From: Christensenellaceae bacterium
GTDB taxonomy: Bacteria > Bacillota > Clostridia > Christensenellales > Aristaeellaceae
Direction of reading: 5' to 3'
Assembly: GCA_012837835.1 (NCBI GenBank)
Contig: DUQK01000049.1
Coordinates: 1 to 35,117 of the forward strand
DNA: 35,117 nucleotides
Below the pieces are notes generated by a model. The model did no database searches. It saw only the letters and a list, made by a program, of their open reading frames with translations, and was not told the DNA's origin. The position numbers and the translations under genes are program-made. Below, piece after piece: positions 23,943 through 30,130 of this stretch (the stretch's first letter is position 1; every line of letters begins with the position of its first letter).

Positions 23943-23970
23943 TTGACATATGCCAAAAACCTGCTATAAT
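23943..23970 (+). promoter_or_regulatory. promoter of the ORP-like cluster
   Basis: TTGACA (23943-23948), 16 bases, perfect TATAAT (23965-23970), with AAGGAGGTG following at 24000. This should be a strong sigma-A promoter. Confidence 0.85.
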
Positions 23971-23990
23971 AGGGTTGATGGCATATGTCA
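23944..23990. promoter_or_regulatory. operator: 12-bp inverted repeat around the -10 box
   Basis: TGACATATGCCA (23944-23955) and TGGCATATGTCA (23979-23990) are exact reverse complements, separated by 23 bases. One lies on the -35 box and spacer, the other just past the start site. Each arm contains CATATG. The distance between arm centres (35 bases) is a little over three helical turns, which would suit two dimers or a small loop. The DUF134 protein of this operon is the natural candidate to bind it. Confidence 0.7.
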
Positions 23991-24013
23991 TAAACTGTGA
24001 AGGAGGTGAAAAT

Positions 24014-24346
24014 ATGCCAAGGATGGACGGAACAGGCCCTATGGGCGCGGGAACTATGACAGGCAGAGGCCTAGGCAGCTGTAACAGCGCAAATGTAGCG
24101 GAAGCCAGAACCACTCCTACAAGAGGATACGGCATGGGCTACATGAGAGGCTGCGGAAGAGGCTTCGCAAGGGGCGCCGGCAGAGGCATGGGTCTAGGCA
24201 GAGGCAGAGGCATGGGCATGAGATTTGCCTCAGGCAATAGAACTTCTCAAGCCAACCCCGAAAGTAGAAAAGATATGCTGCAAAGACAGAAAAACATCTT
24301 GCAGGAGCAGCTCAGCATGGTAAACGAACGATTGGAGAATCTATAA
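24014..24346 (+). CDS. DUF5320-type Gly/Arg/Met-rich protein
   Basis: A 110-residue protein. The N-terminus MPRMDGTGPMGAGTMTGRG followed by LGSCN is the DUF5320 pattern found beside NifX-like and Mrp genes in anaerobes. The middle is rich in Gly, Arg and Met (GRGMGLGRGRGMGMR) with two cysteines, C23 in GSCN and one in RGCGRG, and the C-terminal 30 residues form a short coiled coil (QRQKNILQEQLSMVNERLE). Cys and Met could bind a metal or cluster; function is unknown. The start follows AAGGAGGTG; an upstream in-frame ATG lies inside the operator. It is first in the cluster. Confidence 0.8.
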   Translation: MPRMDGTGPMGAGTMTGRGLGSCNSANVAEARTTPTRGYGMGYMRGCGRGFARGAGRGMGLGRGRGMGMRFASGNRTSQANPESRKDMLQRQKNILQEQLSMVNERLENL

Positions 24347-24355
24347 TGTTTGTTG

Positions 24356-24413
24356 ATACTAATCTCAGCCTAAATTAGCTTTATCTTGCGCAGCTTTAAA
24401 CTAAGATAAGTAT
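24356..24413 (+). repeat. MITE-like repeat, copy 3 (58 bp, internally deleted)
   Basis: It begins ATACTAATCTCAGCC and ends CTAAGATAAGTAT. The left 36 bases match copies 1 and 2 as far as TTGCGC and then jump to the right-end sequence (AGCTTTAAACT), as if about 100 bases were lost between two GCGC motifs. It lies inside the ORP-like operon, 10 bases after the DUF5320 stop codon. Confidence 0.8.
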
Positions 24414-24444
24414 GAGAATGCCGGAGGACGCTCCGGTTATTCTC
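24414..24444 (+). other. strong hairpin before the DUF134 gene
   Basis: GAGAAT and CCGGAG pair with CTCCGG and ATTCTC around the loop GACG, 12 pairs with a small internal bulge. It directly abuts repeat copy 3 and ends 8 bases before the ribosome site. It has no T-run, so it more likely affects mRNA processing or translation than termination. Confidence 0.6.
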
Positions 24445-24465
24445 AAAGAATTGGAGGTGGGGTCT

Positions 24466-24846
24466 ATGGCAAGACCCAGAAAACGCAGAAGAGTATGCTC
24501 TCTGCCTGACAACAACAGGTTCGGTCCCTTAGGTTCGCCGCTTGGCACGGAACTCATCAACATGACAGTAGATGAGTATGAAACCATAAGGCTTATAGAC
24601 CTTGAGGGTTTCAACCAGGAGGAATGCGCAAAACAGATGAATATCGCCAGAAGCACAGTGCAGGGTATATATGTAGAAGCAAGGAAAAAGCTTGCGGAAG
24701 CCCTTGTAAATGGAAAGGTGCTGCATATAGAAGGCGGCGATTACAGGCTTTGCGATGGGCTGGGCGAAGGCTGCGGCAGAGGCTGCAATAGGCGAAGGCG
24801 AGGCGTATGGGGAAACCAAGGTAGAGGTCAACAACAAGAACCTTAG
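24466..24846 (+). CDS. DUF134-family DNA-binding protein
   Basis: A 126-residue protein. [20 protein letters not shown] at the N-terminus and [20 protein letters not shown] followed by [20 protein letters not shown] are the DUF134 pattern, with a sigma-70 region 4-like helix-turn-helix. The C-terminal tail has cysteines (C117-type set: [17 protein letters not shown]) that could bind an iron-sulfur or metal centre and give redox control. The start follows GGAGGTGG; a frame 18 codons longer would read through the hairpin and repeat. These proteins sit with NifX/Mrp genes in many anaerobes. It probably controls this operon through the operator at 23944-23990. Confidence 0.85.
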   Translation: MARPRKRRRVCSLPDNNRFGPLGSPLGTELINMTVDEYETIRLIDLEGFNQEECAKQMNIARSTVQGIYVEARKKLAEALVNGKVLHIEGGDYRLCDGLGEGCGRGCNRRRRGVWGNQGRGQQQEP

Positions 24847-24880
24847 TTCATATATAAAACTATTTTGAAAGGAGAAAAAT

Positions 24881-25249
24881 ATGAAAATAGCAATACCTAC
24901 TGTAGAAAAAACATTAAACTCAAACGTAAGCCCGTCCTTTGGACGCGCTGAATACTTTCTGATATACGATACTGAAACAAAGGAAAGTCTTTTTGTGGAA
25001 AATACCGCAAAGTTAAGCCGTGGCGGGGCGGGCATAAAGGCAGCGCAGATTGTAATAGACAACAAGGCGGAAGCTTTGCTCACCCCTCGTTTGGGCGAAA
25101 ACGCAGCTGAGGTGATGAAATCTTCGGATATGAAAATATATAAATCCGTGGACGGCACAGCTGAAGAAAACATAGAGGCTTTCACAGGCGGCAAGCTATC
25201 GCTGCTTGGTGAAATACACGAGGGCTTTCACGGCCGTGGGCTTAAATAA
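24881..25249 (+). CDS. NifX/NifB-C-like cluster-binding protein (ORP family), first copy
   Basis: A 122-residue protein of the dinitrogenase iron-molybdenum cofactor-binding family (NifX/NafY/ORP fold). The start MKIAIPTVEKTLNSNVSPSFGRAEYFLIYD matches the family: a sheet, then the V(S)P.FGRA(E) loop that contacts the metal cluster, then A(A)Q.VIDNKAEALLTPRLGENA. The Desulfovibrio orange protein of this family holds a Mo-Cu-S cluster; whether this one does is unknown. It ends in HEGFHGRG, with two histidines. There are no nif genes here, so nitrogen fixation is not its job. The site is AAAGGAG. The next gene begins 1 base after its stop codon. Confidence 0.85.
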   Translation: MKIAIPTVEKTLNSNVSPSFGRAEYFLIYDTETKESLFVENTAKLSRGGAGIKAAQIVIDNKAEALLTPRLGENAAEVMKSSDMKIYKSVDGTAEENIEAFTGGKLSLLGEIHEGFHGRGLK

Positions 25250-25250
25250 C

Positions 25251-26108
25251 ATGAAGATTGCCGTGCTAAGCGGCAAGGGCGGTACAGGGAAAACGCTTGT
25301 ATCGGTCAATCTGGCGGCGGCAGCTGAAAGAGCCGCCTATGTTGACTGCGACATAGAAGAGCCTAACGGCAATCTGTTCTTTAAGGCTGAAAACATTTTA
25401 GAAAACGATGTAAATGTAAAAATTCCCGAAGTTGATAAGAGTTTTTGTAATGGCTGCAGAAAATGCGTGGATTTTTGCAAGTTTAACGCCCTTGCCTATA
25501 TAAAGGAACTTATAGTATTTGAGGAGGTATGCCATTCCTGCGGTGGCTGTATGCTTGTATGTCCGGAGAACGCTATAACAGAAAAGGATGAACCCGTAGG
25601 TAAAATTCAAAAGGGGATATCGGGTGGCGTTTCCGTATATACGGGCATAATGAATATAGGCGAGGCTTCCGGCGTGCCTATAATAAAAAAGCTGCTTTCT
25701 TTTGAAAAATCCGAAGGAAATGAGCTTACCATTATAGACTCTCCCCCCGGCAGCGCCTGCAATGTAATGGAAAGCATACAGGATGTGGATTACTGTATAC
25801 TTGTTGCGGAGCCTACGCTATTTGGTGTGCACAATTTAAGCATGGTGCATGAGCTTGTTAAAATATTTAATAAGCCCTTTGGCGCTGTGCTTAATAAATG
25901 CCTAGATGGCGAGAATCCCGCGGAAAAATACTGCAAGGATAACAATATCAAAATACTTGCGAAAATACCCTATGATACAGAGCTTGGAAAGCTAAATTCC
26001 GAGGGAGAGATTATTGTAAGAAATGGCGAAAAGTATAGGGATATGTTTTCTACATTGCTTAACAAGGTTATAGAGGAGGTGCAAAATGCGGCAACTGTTA
26101 ATACTTAG
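25251..26108 (+). CDS. MinD-superfamily P-loop ATPase with a 2[4Fe-4S] ferredoxin insert, first copy
   Basis: A 285-residue protein. The deviant Walker A SGKGGTGKT is at 7-15 and DCDIEEPN at 32-39 follows. A ferredoxin domain is inserted at about 60-110, with C66, C69, C72, C76 and C94, C97, C100, C104 (CxxCxxCxxxC twice), so two [4Fe-4S] clusters are expected. The later DSPPGSACNV is the switch II-like motif. Homologues are DVU2103/DVU2104 of the Desulfovibrio ORP complex and partners of NifX-like proteins. It may couple ATP use to cluster loading. The start is the ATG at 25251, one base after the previous stop; no strong ribosome site is seen, so translation is probably coupled. It overlaps the next gene by 23 bases. 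Confidence 0.88.
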   Translation: MKIAVLSGKGGTGKTLVSVNLAAAAERAAYVDCDIEEPNGNLFFKAENILENDVNVKIPEVDKSFCNGCRKCVDFCKFNALAYIKELIVFEEVCHSCGGCMLVCPENAITEKDEPVGKIQKGISGGVSVYTGIMNIGEASGVPIIKKLLSFEKSEGNELTIIDSPPGSACNVMESIQDVDYCILVAEPTLFGVHNLSMVHELVKIFNKPFGAVLNKCLDGENPAEKYCKDNNIKILAKIPYDTELGKLNSEGEIIVRNGEKYRDMFSTLLNKVIEEVQNAATVNT

Positions 26109-26958
26109 CGGCAAGGGCGGCACTGGTAAAACCACTGTTGCAAGCGCATTCATAAGGTTGGCGGATGCTAAAGCGTATGCGGATTGCGATGTAGATGCCC
26201 CAAATCTGCACCTTATAAGCGATTGGAAAGAGGAACCTGAAAGGGCGGATTATTTTGGTCTTCCAAAGGCGCATATAGATAACGAAAAATGCATAAGCTG
26301 CGATATATGCAGACAGTACTGCCGTTTTGACGCCATATCAAATATTGATGATAAATACAGTGTAGACCCCTTCTCTTGTGAGGGCTGCAGCGTATGCGAA
26401 TATGTATGTCCTGAGGGCGCTATAAGCATGTTGCCATCTGTAGATGGGGAGCTTATGCTGTATCAGAGCGATGAAAGAGTTTTCTCAACCGCGCAGCTTA
26501 AAATGGGCAGCGGTACATCGGGTCTGCTTGTAACAGAGGTAAAAAAGCGCATGAAGGAAAAGGCGCCTAATACGGATATGGCAATAATAGACGGTTCTCC
26601 AGGCATAGGCTGTCCTGTTATAGCGTCGCTAAGCGGTGTAGATATGGTACTTATAGTTGCGGAGCCTTCCATATCCGGCATAAGCGATATGGAGCGCATT
26701 ATAAGCACTGCTAAAGGCTTTGAAGTACTTATAGCGGTATGTATAAACAAATACGATACCAACCTTGAAAAAACCAAGGAGATAGAGGAATATTGCAAAG
26801 AAAAGGGGCTGCCTTTTGTTGGCAAAATACCCTTTGATTTAGACGCCGTTAAGGCTGTAAACAGCGGAAAAACCATTGCAGATATTGACTGCGCTTCAGG
26901 TGAAGCGGTAAAATATATTTATGATAGCACTATGGATTTACTACTGAATGGAAAATAA
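26086..26958 (+). CDS. MinD-superfamily P-loop ATPase with a 2[4Fe-4S] ferredoxin insert, second copy
   Basis: A 290-residue paralogue of the preceding gene. Walker A SGKGGTGKT is at 8-16, DCDVDAPN follows at 33-40, and two cluster motifs lie at C69-C72-C75-C79 and C98-C101-C104-C108. The switch region reads IDGSPGIGCPVIA. Two such ATPases side by side are typical for ORP-type clusters and suggest a heterodimer. The start follows GAGGAGGTG, inside the 3' end of the first copy (23-base overlap). The Mrp gene starts 11 bases after it. Confidence 0.88.
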   Translation: MRQLLILSGKGGTGKTTVASAFIRLADAKAYADCDVDAPNLHLISDWKEEPERADYFGLPKAHIDNEKCISCDICRQYCRFDAISNIDDKYSVDPFSCEGCSVCEYVCPEGAISMLPSVDGELMLYQSDERVFSTAQLKMGSGTSGLLVTEVKKRMKEKAPNTDMAIIDGSPGIGCPVIASLSGVDMVLIVAEPSISGISDMERIISTAKGFEVLIAVCINKYDTNLEKTKEIEEYCKEKGLPFVGKIPFDLDAVKAVNSGKTIADIDCASGEAVKYIYDSTMDLLLNGK

Positions 26959-26969
26959 AGGAGCTAAAA

Positions 26970-27803
26970 ATGAGCGAGGGTTGCGATAATAACTGTAGCA
27001 GTTGTTCTGAAAACTGTTCGAACAGGAAAGAAAAAAAGACGGATTTTACTGCGAAACTGCATGAGAGAAGCAGCGTAAAAAAGGTAATAGGCATAATAAG
27101 CGGAAAGGGCGGCGTTGGAAAATCGCTCGTAACGTCCATGCTTGCTGTAAGCATGAACAAAATGGGCTACCACAGCGCTATACTGGATGCTGATATTACA
27201 GGTCCATCTATACCAAAGGCATTCGGCATAAATACCAAGGCAATGGGCGATAAGCATGGGCTATATCCAGTAAAAACAGATACGGGTATATCCGTTATGT
27301 CGCTTAACCTGCTGCTGGATAACGTTACAGACCCTGTAGTATGGAGAGGGCCTGTAATAGCAGGCGCAGTAAAACAGTTCTGGACGGATGTAATCTGGGA
27401 AGATGTTGACTATATGTTCATAGACATGCCGCCCGGCACCGGAGATGTTCCGCTTACAGTGTTTCAATCTATAGCGGTTGATGGGATAATAGTTGTTACA
27501 TCTCCGCAGGAGCTGGTATCTATGATAGTATCTAAGGCTGTTAAAATGGCGGAGATGATGAATATACCAATAATAGGTATTGTTGAAAATATGTCATACT
27601 TCAGGTGCCCTGATAACGGCAAGGACTATAAAATATTCGGCGAAAGCCATATAGAGGAAATCGCTGAAAAGCACAACTTGAAAGTGCTTGCCAAACTGCC
27701 TATAGACCCTAGGATATCTAAGGCCTGCGACAGCGGAACAATAGAAAGCCTTGAAGGCGACCCTTTGCACGAAGTAGCTAAAATAATAGAAGAAATGGAG
27801 TAA
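26970..27803 (+). CDS. Mrp/NBP35-family ATPase with altered C-terminal CxxC
   Basis: A 277-residue P-loop ATPase of the Mrp/NBP35 group, which carry and transfer Fe-S clusters. Walker A SGKGGVGKS is at 44-52, DADITGPSIPK follows, and DMPPGTGD lies near 152-159. The N-terminus is cysteine-rich (C5, C9, C12, C16). In most Mrp proteins a CPxCG motif after ENMSYF bridges the dimer with a cluster; here it reads CPDNGK, so the second cysteine (at 216) is asparagine. The N-terminal cysteines may take over cluster binding. It ends the ATPase set of the operon, and the DVU2109 protein of the Desulfovibrio ORP complex is a likely counterpart. The ribosome site is AAAGGAG. Confidence 0.88.
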   Translation: MSEGCDNNCSSCSENCSNRKEKKTDFTAKLHERSSVKKVIGIISGKGGVGKSLVTSMLAVSMNKMGYHSAILDADITGPSIPKAFGINTKAMGDKHGLYPVKTDTGISVMSLNLLLDNVTDPVVWRGPVIAGAVKQFWTDVIWEDVDYMFIDMPPGTGDVPLTVFQSIAVDGIIVVTSPQELVSMIVSKAVKMAEMMNIPIIGIVENMSYFRCPDNGKDYKIFGESHIEEIAEKHNLKVLAKLPIDPRISKACDSGTIESLEGDPLHEVAKIIEEME

Positions 27804-27808
27804 TATAT

Positions 27809-28150
27809 ATGTTTAAAATTGCAGTTGCAAGCGATAATAATAAAGTGTCCGAGCATTTTGGGCACTGCGTTGAATTTATTATTTTTGACGCGGAAGATGG
27901 TAAAATAACTAAGGTAGAAAATGTACCCAACCCCGGGCATAAGCCGGGTTTCCTGCCAAATTTCCTTGCGGATATGGGAGTAAATGTAATAATATCCGGT
28001 GGCATGGGGCAGGGCGCTGTTACAATTTTCAATGAAAGGAATATAGAGGTAATAGTAGGCGCAAGCGGGGATTCCAGTGCCGCAGCCGAAAAGTACCTTA
28101 AAGGCGAGCTTGAGTATACAGGCTCAGTATGCCATGAGCATAACCATTAA
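27809..28150 (+). CDS. NifX/ORP-like cluster-binding protein, second copy
   Basis: A 113-residue protein of the same family as the one at 24881 but clearly different in sequence. MFKIAVASDNNKVSEHFGHC shows the conserved 'V(S)EHFGHC' loop, followed by FIIFDAEDGKITKVE and ADMGVNVIISGGMGQGAV. It ends in VCHEHNH, a Cys/His-rich tail not seen in the first copy that could bind metal. It is the last gene of the operon, 5 bases after the Mrp stop. Two NifX-like proteins with different tails suggest separate carrier and target roles; this is inference. Confidence 0.87.
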   Translation: MFKIAVASDNNKVSEHFGHCVEFIIFDAEDGKITKVENVPNPGHKPGFLPNFLADMGVNVIISGGMGQGAVTIFNERNIEVIVGASGDSSAAAEKYLKGELEYTGSVCHEHNH

Positions 28151-28233
28151 TAATTGTTTGGGTGATTTTAATAAAGCTTATTTGTATATAGATACAGTAA
28201 TCTAAGTTTATGAAAAATCGAAAATAATAAAGG

Positions 28234-28260
28234 TAAAACCGCTTGAGCTAAGCGGTTTTA
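28234..28260. terminator. bidirectional terminator
   Basis: TAAAACCGCTT (28234-28244) and AAGCGGTTTTA (28250-28260) are an 11-bp perfect stem with a 5-base loop. It can end both the ORP-like operon and the convergent ECF S gene. Confidence 0.85.
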
Positions 28261-28285
28261 TGTATGCGTTATATACTATGTCAAG

Positions 28286-28846
28286 TTATTTTTCAGGCGG
28301 CTTACTATATAGTATATTAGCTGCCTTTAAAGCGGGTTCAAGCGCCATATATACAAGCGGTGCCACCAGTATTGCGAAAATGGCATTTACAAGAGAAGCG
28401 CCTAACATGGTTAGAAGCGTTGGACCTATAGTATTTGCGGGTACGGGGGTTATAAAGCGTAACTGTATGAAGCTTTTAAATAGGTAAAGAAATATGTAAG
28501 TTATGGAGCCTGCAAAAGCGGATATGTATATAAGCCTTTTTTGGGGTTTTTCTGTTCTATGTATTATGGAACCGCATATCATAGCCATTGCTGCCTTGTT
28601 AATAAATGTAATCCACCATTCTGCAGCGTACGCAGGAAAGCTTAAATCAAAAAGCGCAGAGCCTAGCCCGGCTGCTATGCCGCCGTTTACAGGTCCAAGC
28701 AGCATACCCGCAAGCAGGCATACCGCATTTGCGACATGTATTCTGGATTGTCCTATGGGAAAGCTTATGTAGTTTGAAGCGAATACCAGCGCGCTGAGCA
28801 GCGCAGTAAACACAAGTGAATATAGTGCCTTATTCTTGTTCTGCAC
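28286..28846 (-). CDS. ECF transporter S component, vitamin or precursor uptake
   Basis: A 186-residue protein with about six membrane segments. FPIGQSRIHVANAVCLLAGM followed by LLGPVNGGIAAGLGSALFDL is the S-component pattern of energy-coupling-factor importers of the kind annotated for pyridoxine, tryptophan or unknown vitamins (DUF3816 group). It would need the EcfA, EcfA' and EcfT parts encoded elsewhere. The start is GTG at 28846, seven bases after AGGGGGGTG; the longer frame upstream contains the promoter. No riboswitch lies in front of it, so the substrate cannot be inferred from context. Confidence 0.8.
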   Translation of the reverse strand: MQNKNKALYSLVFTALLSALVFASNYISFPIGQSRIHVANAVCLLAGMLLGPVNGGIAAGLGSALFDLSFPAYAAEWWITFINKAAMAMICGSIIHRTEKPQKRLIYISAFAGSITYIFLYLFKSFIQLRFITPVPANTIGPTLLTMLGASLVNAIFAILVAPLVYMALEPALKAANILYSKPPEK

Positions 28847-28868
28847 ATTAATCACCCCCCTTGTGCAT

Positions 28869-28896
28869 ATTTTACCATAATAATAATTAATAACAA
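28869..28896 (-). promoter_or_regulatory. promoter of the ECF S gene
   Basis: On the minus strand, TTGTTA (28896-28891), 16 bases, TAAAAT (28874-28869). Confidence 0.6.
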
Positions 28897-28976
28897 GACG
28901 TAGTATTTTTTGGTACAAAAAAAGCACAACTGTGAAGTGTTAATACACCACCTAGAAACCACTTTTTGAAAAATAG

Positions 28977-29005
28977 TTGACAAATTAAAAACAATTCATT
29001 ATAAT
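28977..29005 (+). promoter_or_regulatory. promoter of the DUF2804 gene
   Basis: TTGACA (28977-28982), 17 bases, TATAAT (29000-29005): consensus at both boxes. Confidence 0.85.
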
Positions 29006-29070
29006 TTTGTCATATTAAGGGCGCATAAATGGGATAATTCACCACTTACGCGCCATTAGGAGGAATGGTC

Positions 29071-30090
29071 GTGCAACGCAGAATGCTGGAGGCGGGTCCA
29101 CTACTTAAAAGAGATGGTACCCTCGTTGAGAAAGGCTATTCACAGGGGCTTATAAAAAGGCTCAATTCCGGCTTCATAACAGAAAAGCCAAAGCGCCTCA
29201 GGGGCTGGGAATGTTACCATCTGCTGTCTGACATGTGCAGGTTTAATATATCTGTATCGCAGGGCAGGGGCAGGGTATATTTAATGCTATCCCTGTTTGA
29301 TATGGCTAGCGATAAAGTATACTCTTGCCTTAAAAGCGAAAATGCGGATAGTGATAAGCTTGGCGATGAGCTTGGCGGCGGGATGGTGCATATGATGGGT
29401 AAGCGTTACGAAATCACCATAAGAAACAAGGGCGAAAGTACCCATATATACGGCCATGTGTACGACTTTTTTGAAAAAACTCCTATGTTGTTTGACTTTA
29501 TTTTACGGTTAAATCCTCTTTCTTCCATAGCTTACTGCGATAGTTTGCCAAAGAGGGAGAGCCTTTTTTACTATACGCTTAAAAGCTGCTGCTTAACTAC
29601 TGATGGTAGAGTAATATTTGGCGACAGGGAATATCTATTCCCGCCGTCTGCCGCGGTATCCTGCGCGGATTCAACAAGAGGGGCGTTTCAAGGTAGATGG
29701 ACAAGGCGAATAATAGGCGCAGGCGGTATAGTTGAAGGCGCGCCGTTTGGGTTAAACCTTGTAGAAGGGCTAAGCAACGCTACAACGGAAAACGCGTTCT
29801 TCTATGCAGGGCATATGAACAAGCTCGAAAATATAAGCATACAGGTGGCTACTGTAAACGGGAAGAAAGATTTAAAGCGCCCCTTAACTGTGATAGACGG
29901 CGCAGGCAGGCTTAAGCTGCTTTTTACCCCAAAGCTAAAAGGGGAGTTTAGAATAGGCGGAAGCCTTAAAGGCGCTAAGGAAAGCTATGTAGCCGGAAAC
30001 CTTCAAGGCACAGCTCTGCTTGATAATGGCAGGCTGCTAAATATCGCTAATATTCCCGCATTTTATCACGCTACAGATGCTTCATTTTAG
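29071..30090 (+). CDS. DUF2804-family protein
   Basis: A 339-residue soluble protein. The N-terminus LEAGPLLKRDGTLVEKGYSQ, then KRLRGWECYHL, matches DUF2804, whose members lack a proven activity. The sequence is rich in beta strands and has no signal or membrane segment. The start is chosen as GTG at 29071, seven bases after AGGAGG (29058-29063); the ATG at 29065 would lie only one base from it. It has a consensus promoter, so strong expression is likely. It converges with the GH31 glycosidase gene, with 28 bases between stop codons, but the two are not co-transcribed. Confidence 0.8.
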   Translation: MQRRMLEAGPLLKRDGTLVEKGYSQGLIKRLNSGFITEKPKRLRGWECYHLLSDMCRFNISVSQGRGRVYLMLSLFDMASDKVYSCLKSENADSDKLGDELGGGMVHMMGKRYEITIRNKGESTHIYGHVYDFFEKTPMLFDFILRLNPLSSIAYCDSLPKRESLFYYTLKSCCLTTDGRVIFGDREYLFPPSAAVSCADSTRGAFQGRWTRRIIGAGGIVEGAPFGLNLVEGLSNATTENAFFYAGHMNKLENISIQVATVNGKKDLKRPLTVIDGAGRLKLLFTPKLKGEFRIGGSLKGAKESYVAGNLQGTALLDNGRLLNIANIPAFYHATDASF

Positions 30091-30130
30091 GTATAAGTCT
30101 TTATAACAGAAGATTATACTATCCTTTTTT
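30091..30130 (+). terminator. probable terminator after the DUF2804 gene
   Basis: GTATAA (30091-30096) pairs with TTATAC (30114-30119) over a long loop, and a seven-T run follows within a few bases, inside the 3' end of the GH31 gene. The stem is short and weak. Confidence 0.4.

Noticed and set aside
24529-25194. Open frame of 221 codons on the minus strand inside the DUF134/NifX genes
   Set aside because: It has no ribosome site and no recognisable domain. It runs antisense to two genes with strong family matches.
24881-28150. Nitrogen-fixation locus
   Set aside because: NifX-like proteins and Mrp ATPases alone do not mean nitrogenase. No nifH, nifD, nifK, nifE or nifN is present and the ATPases are of the ORP kind.
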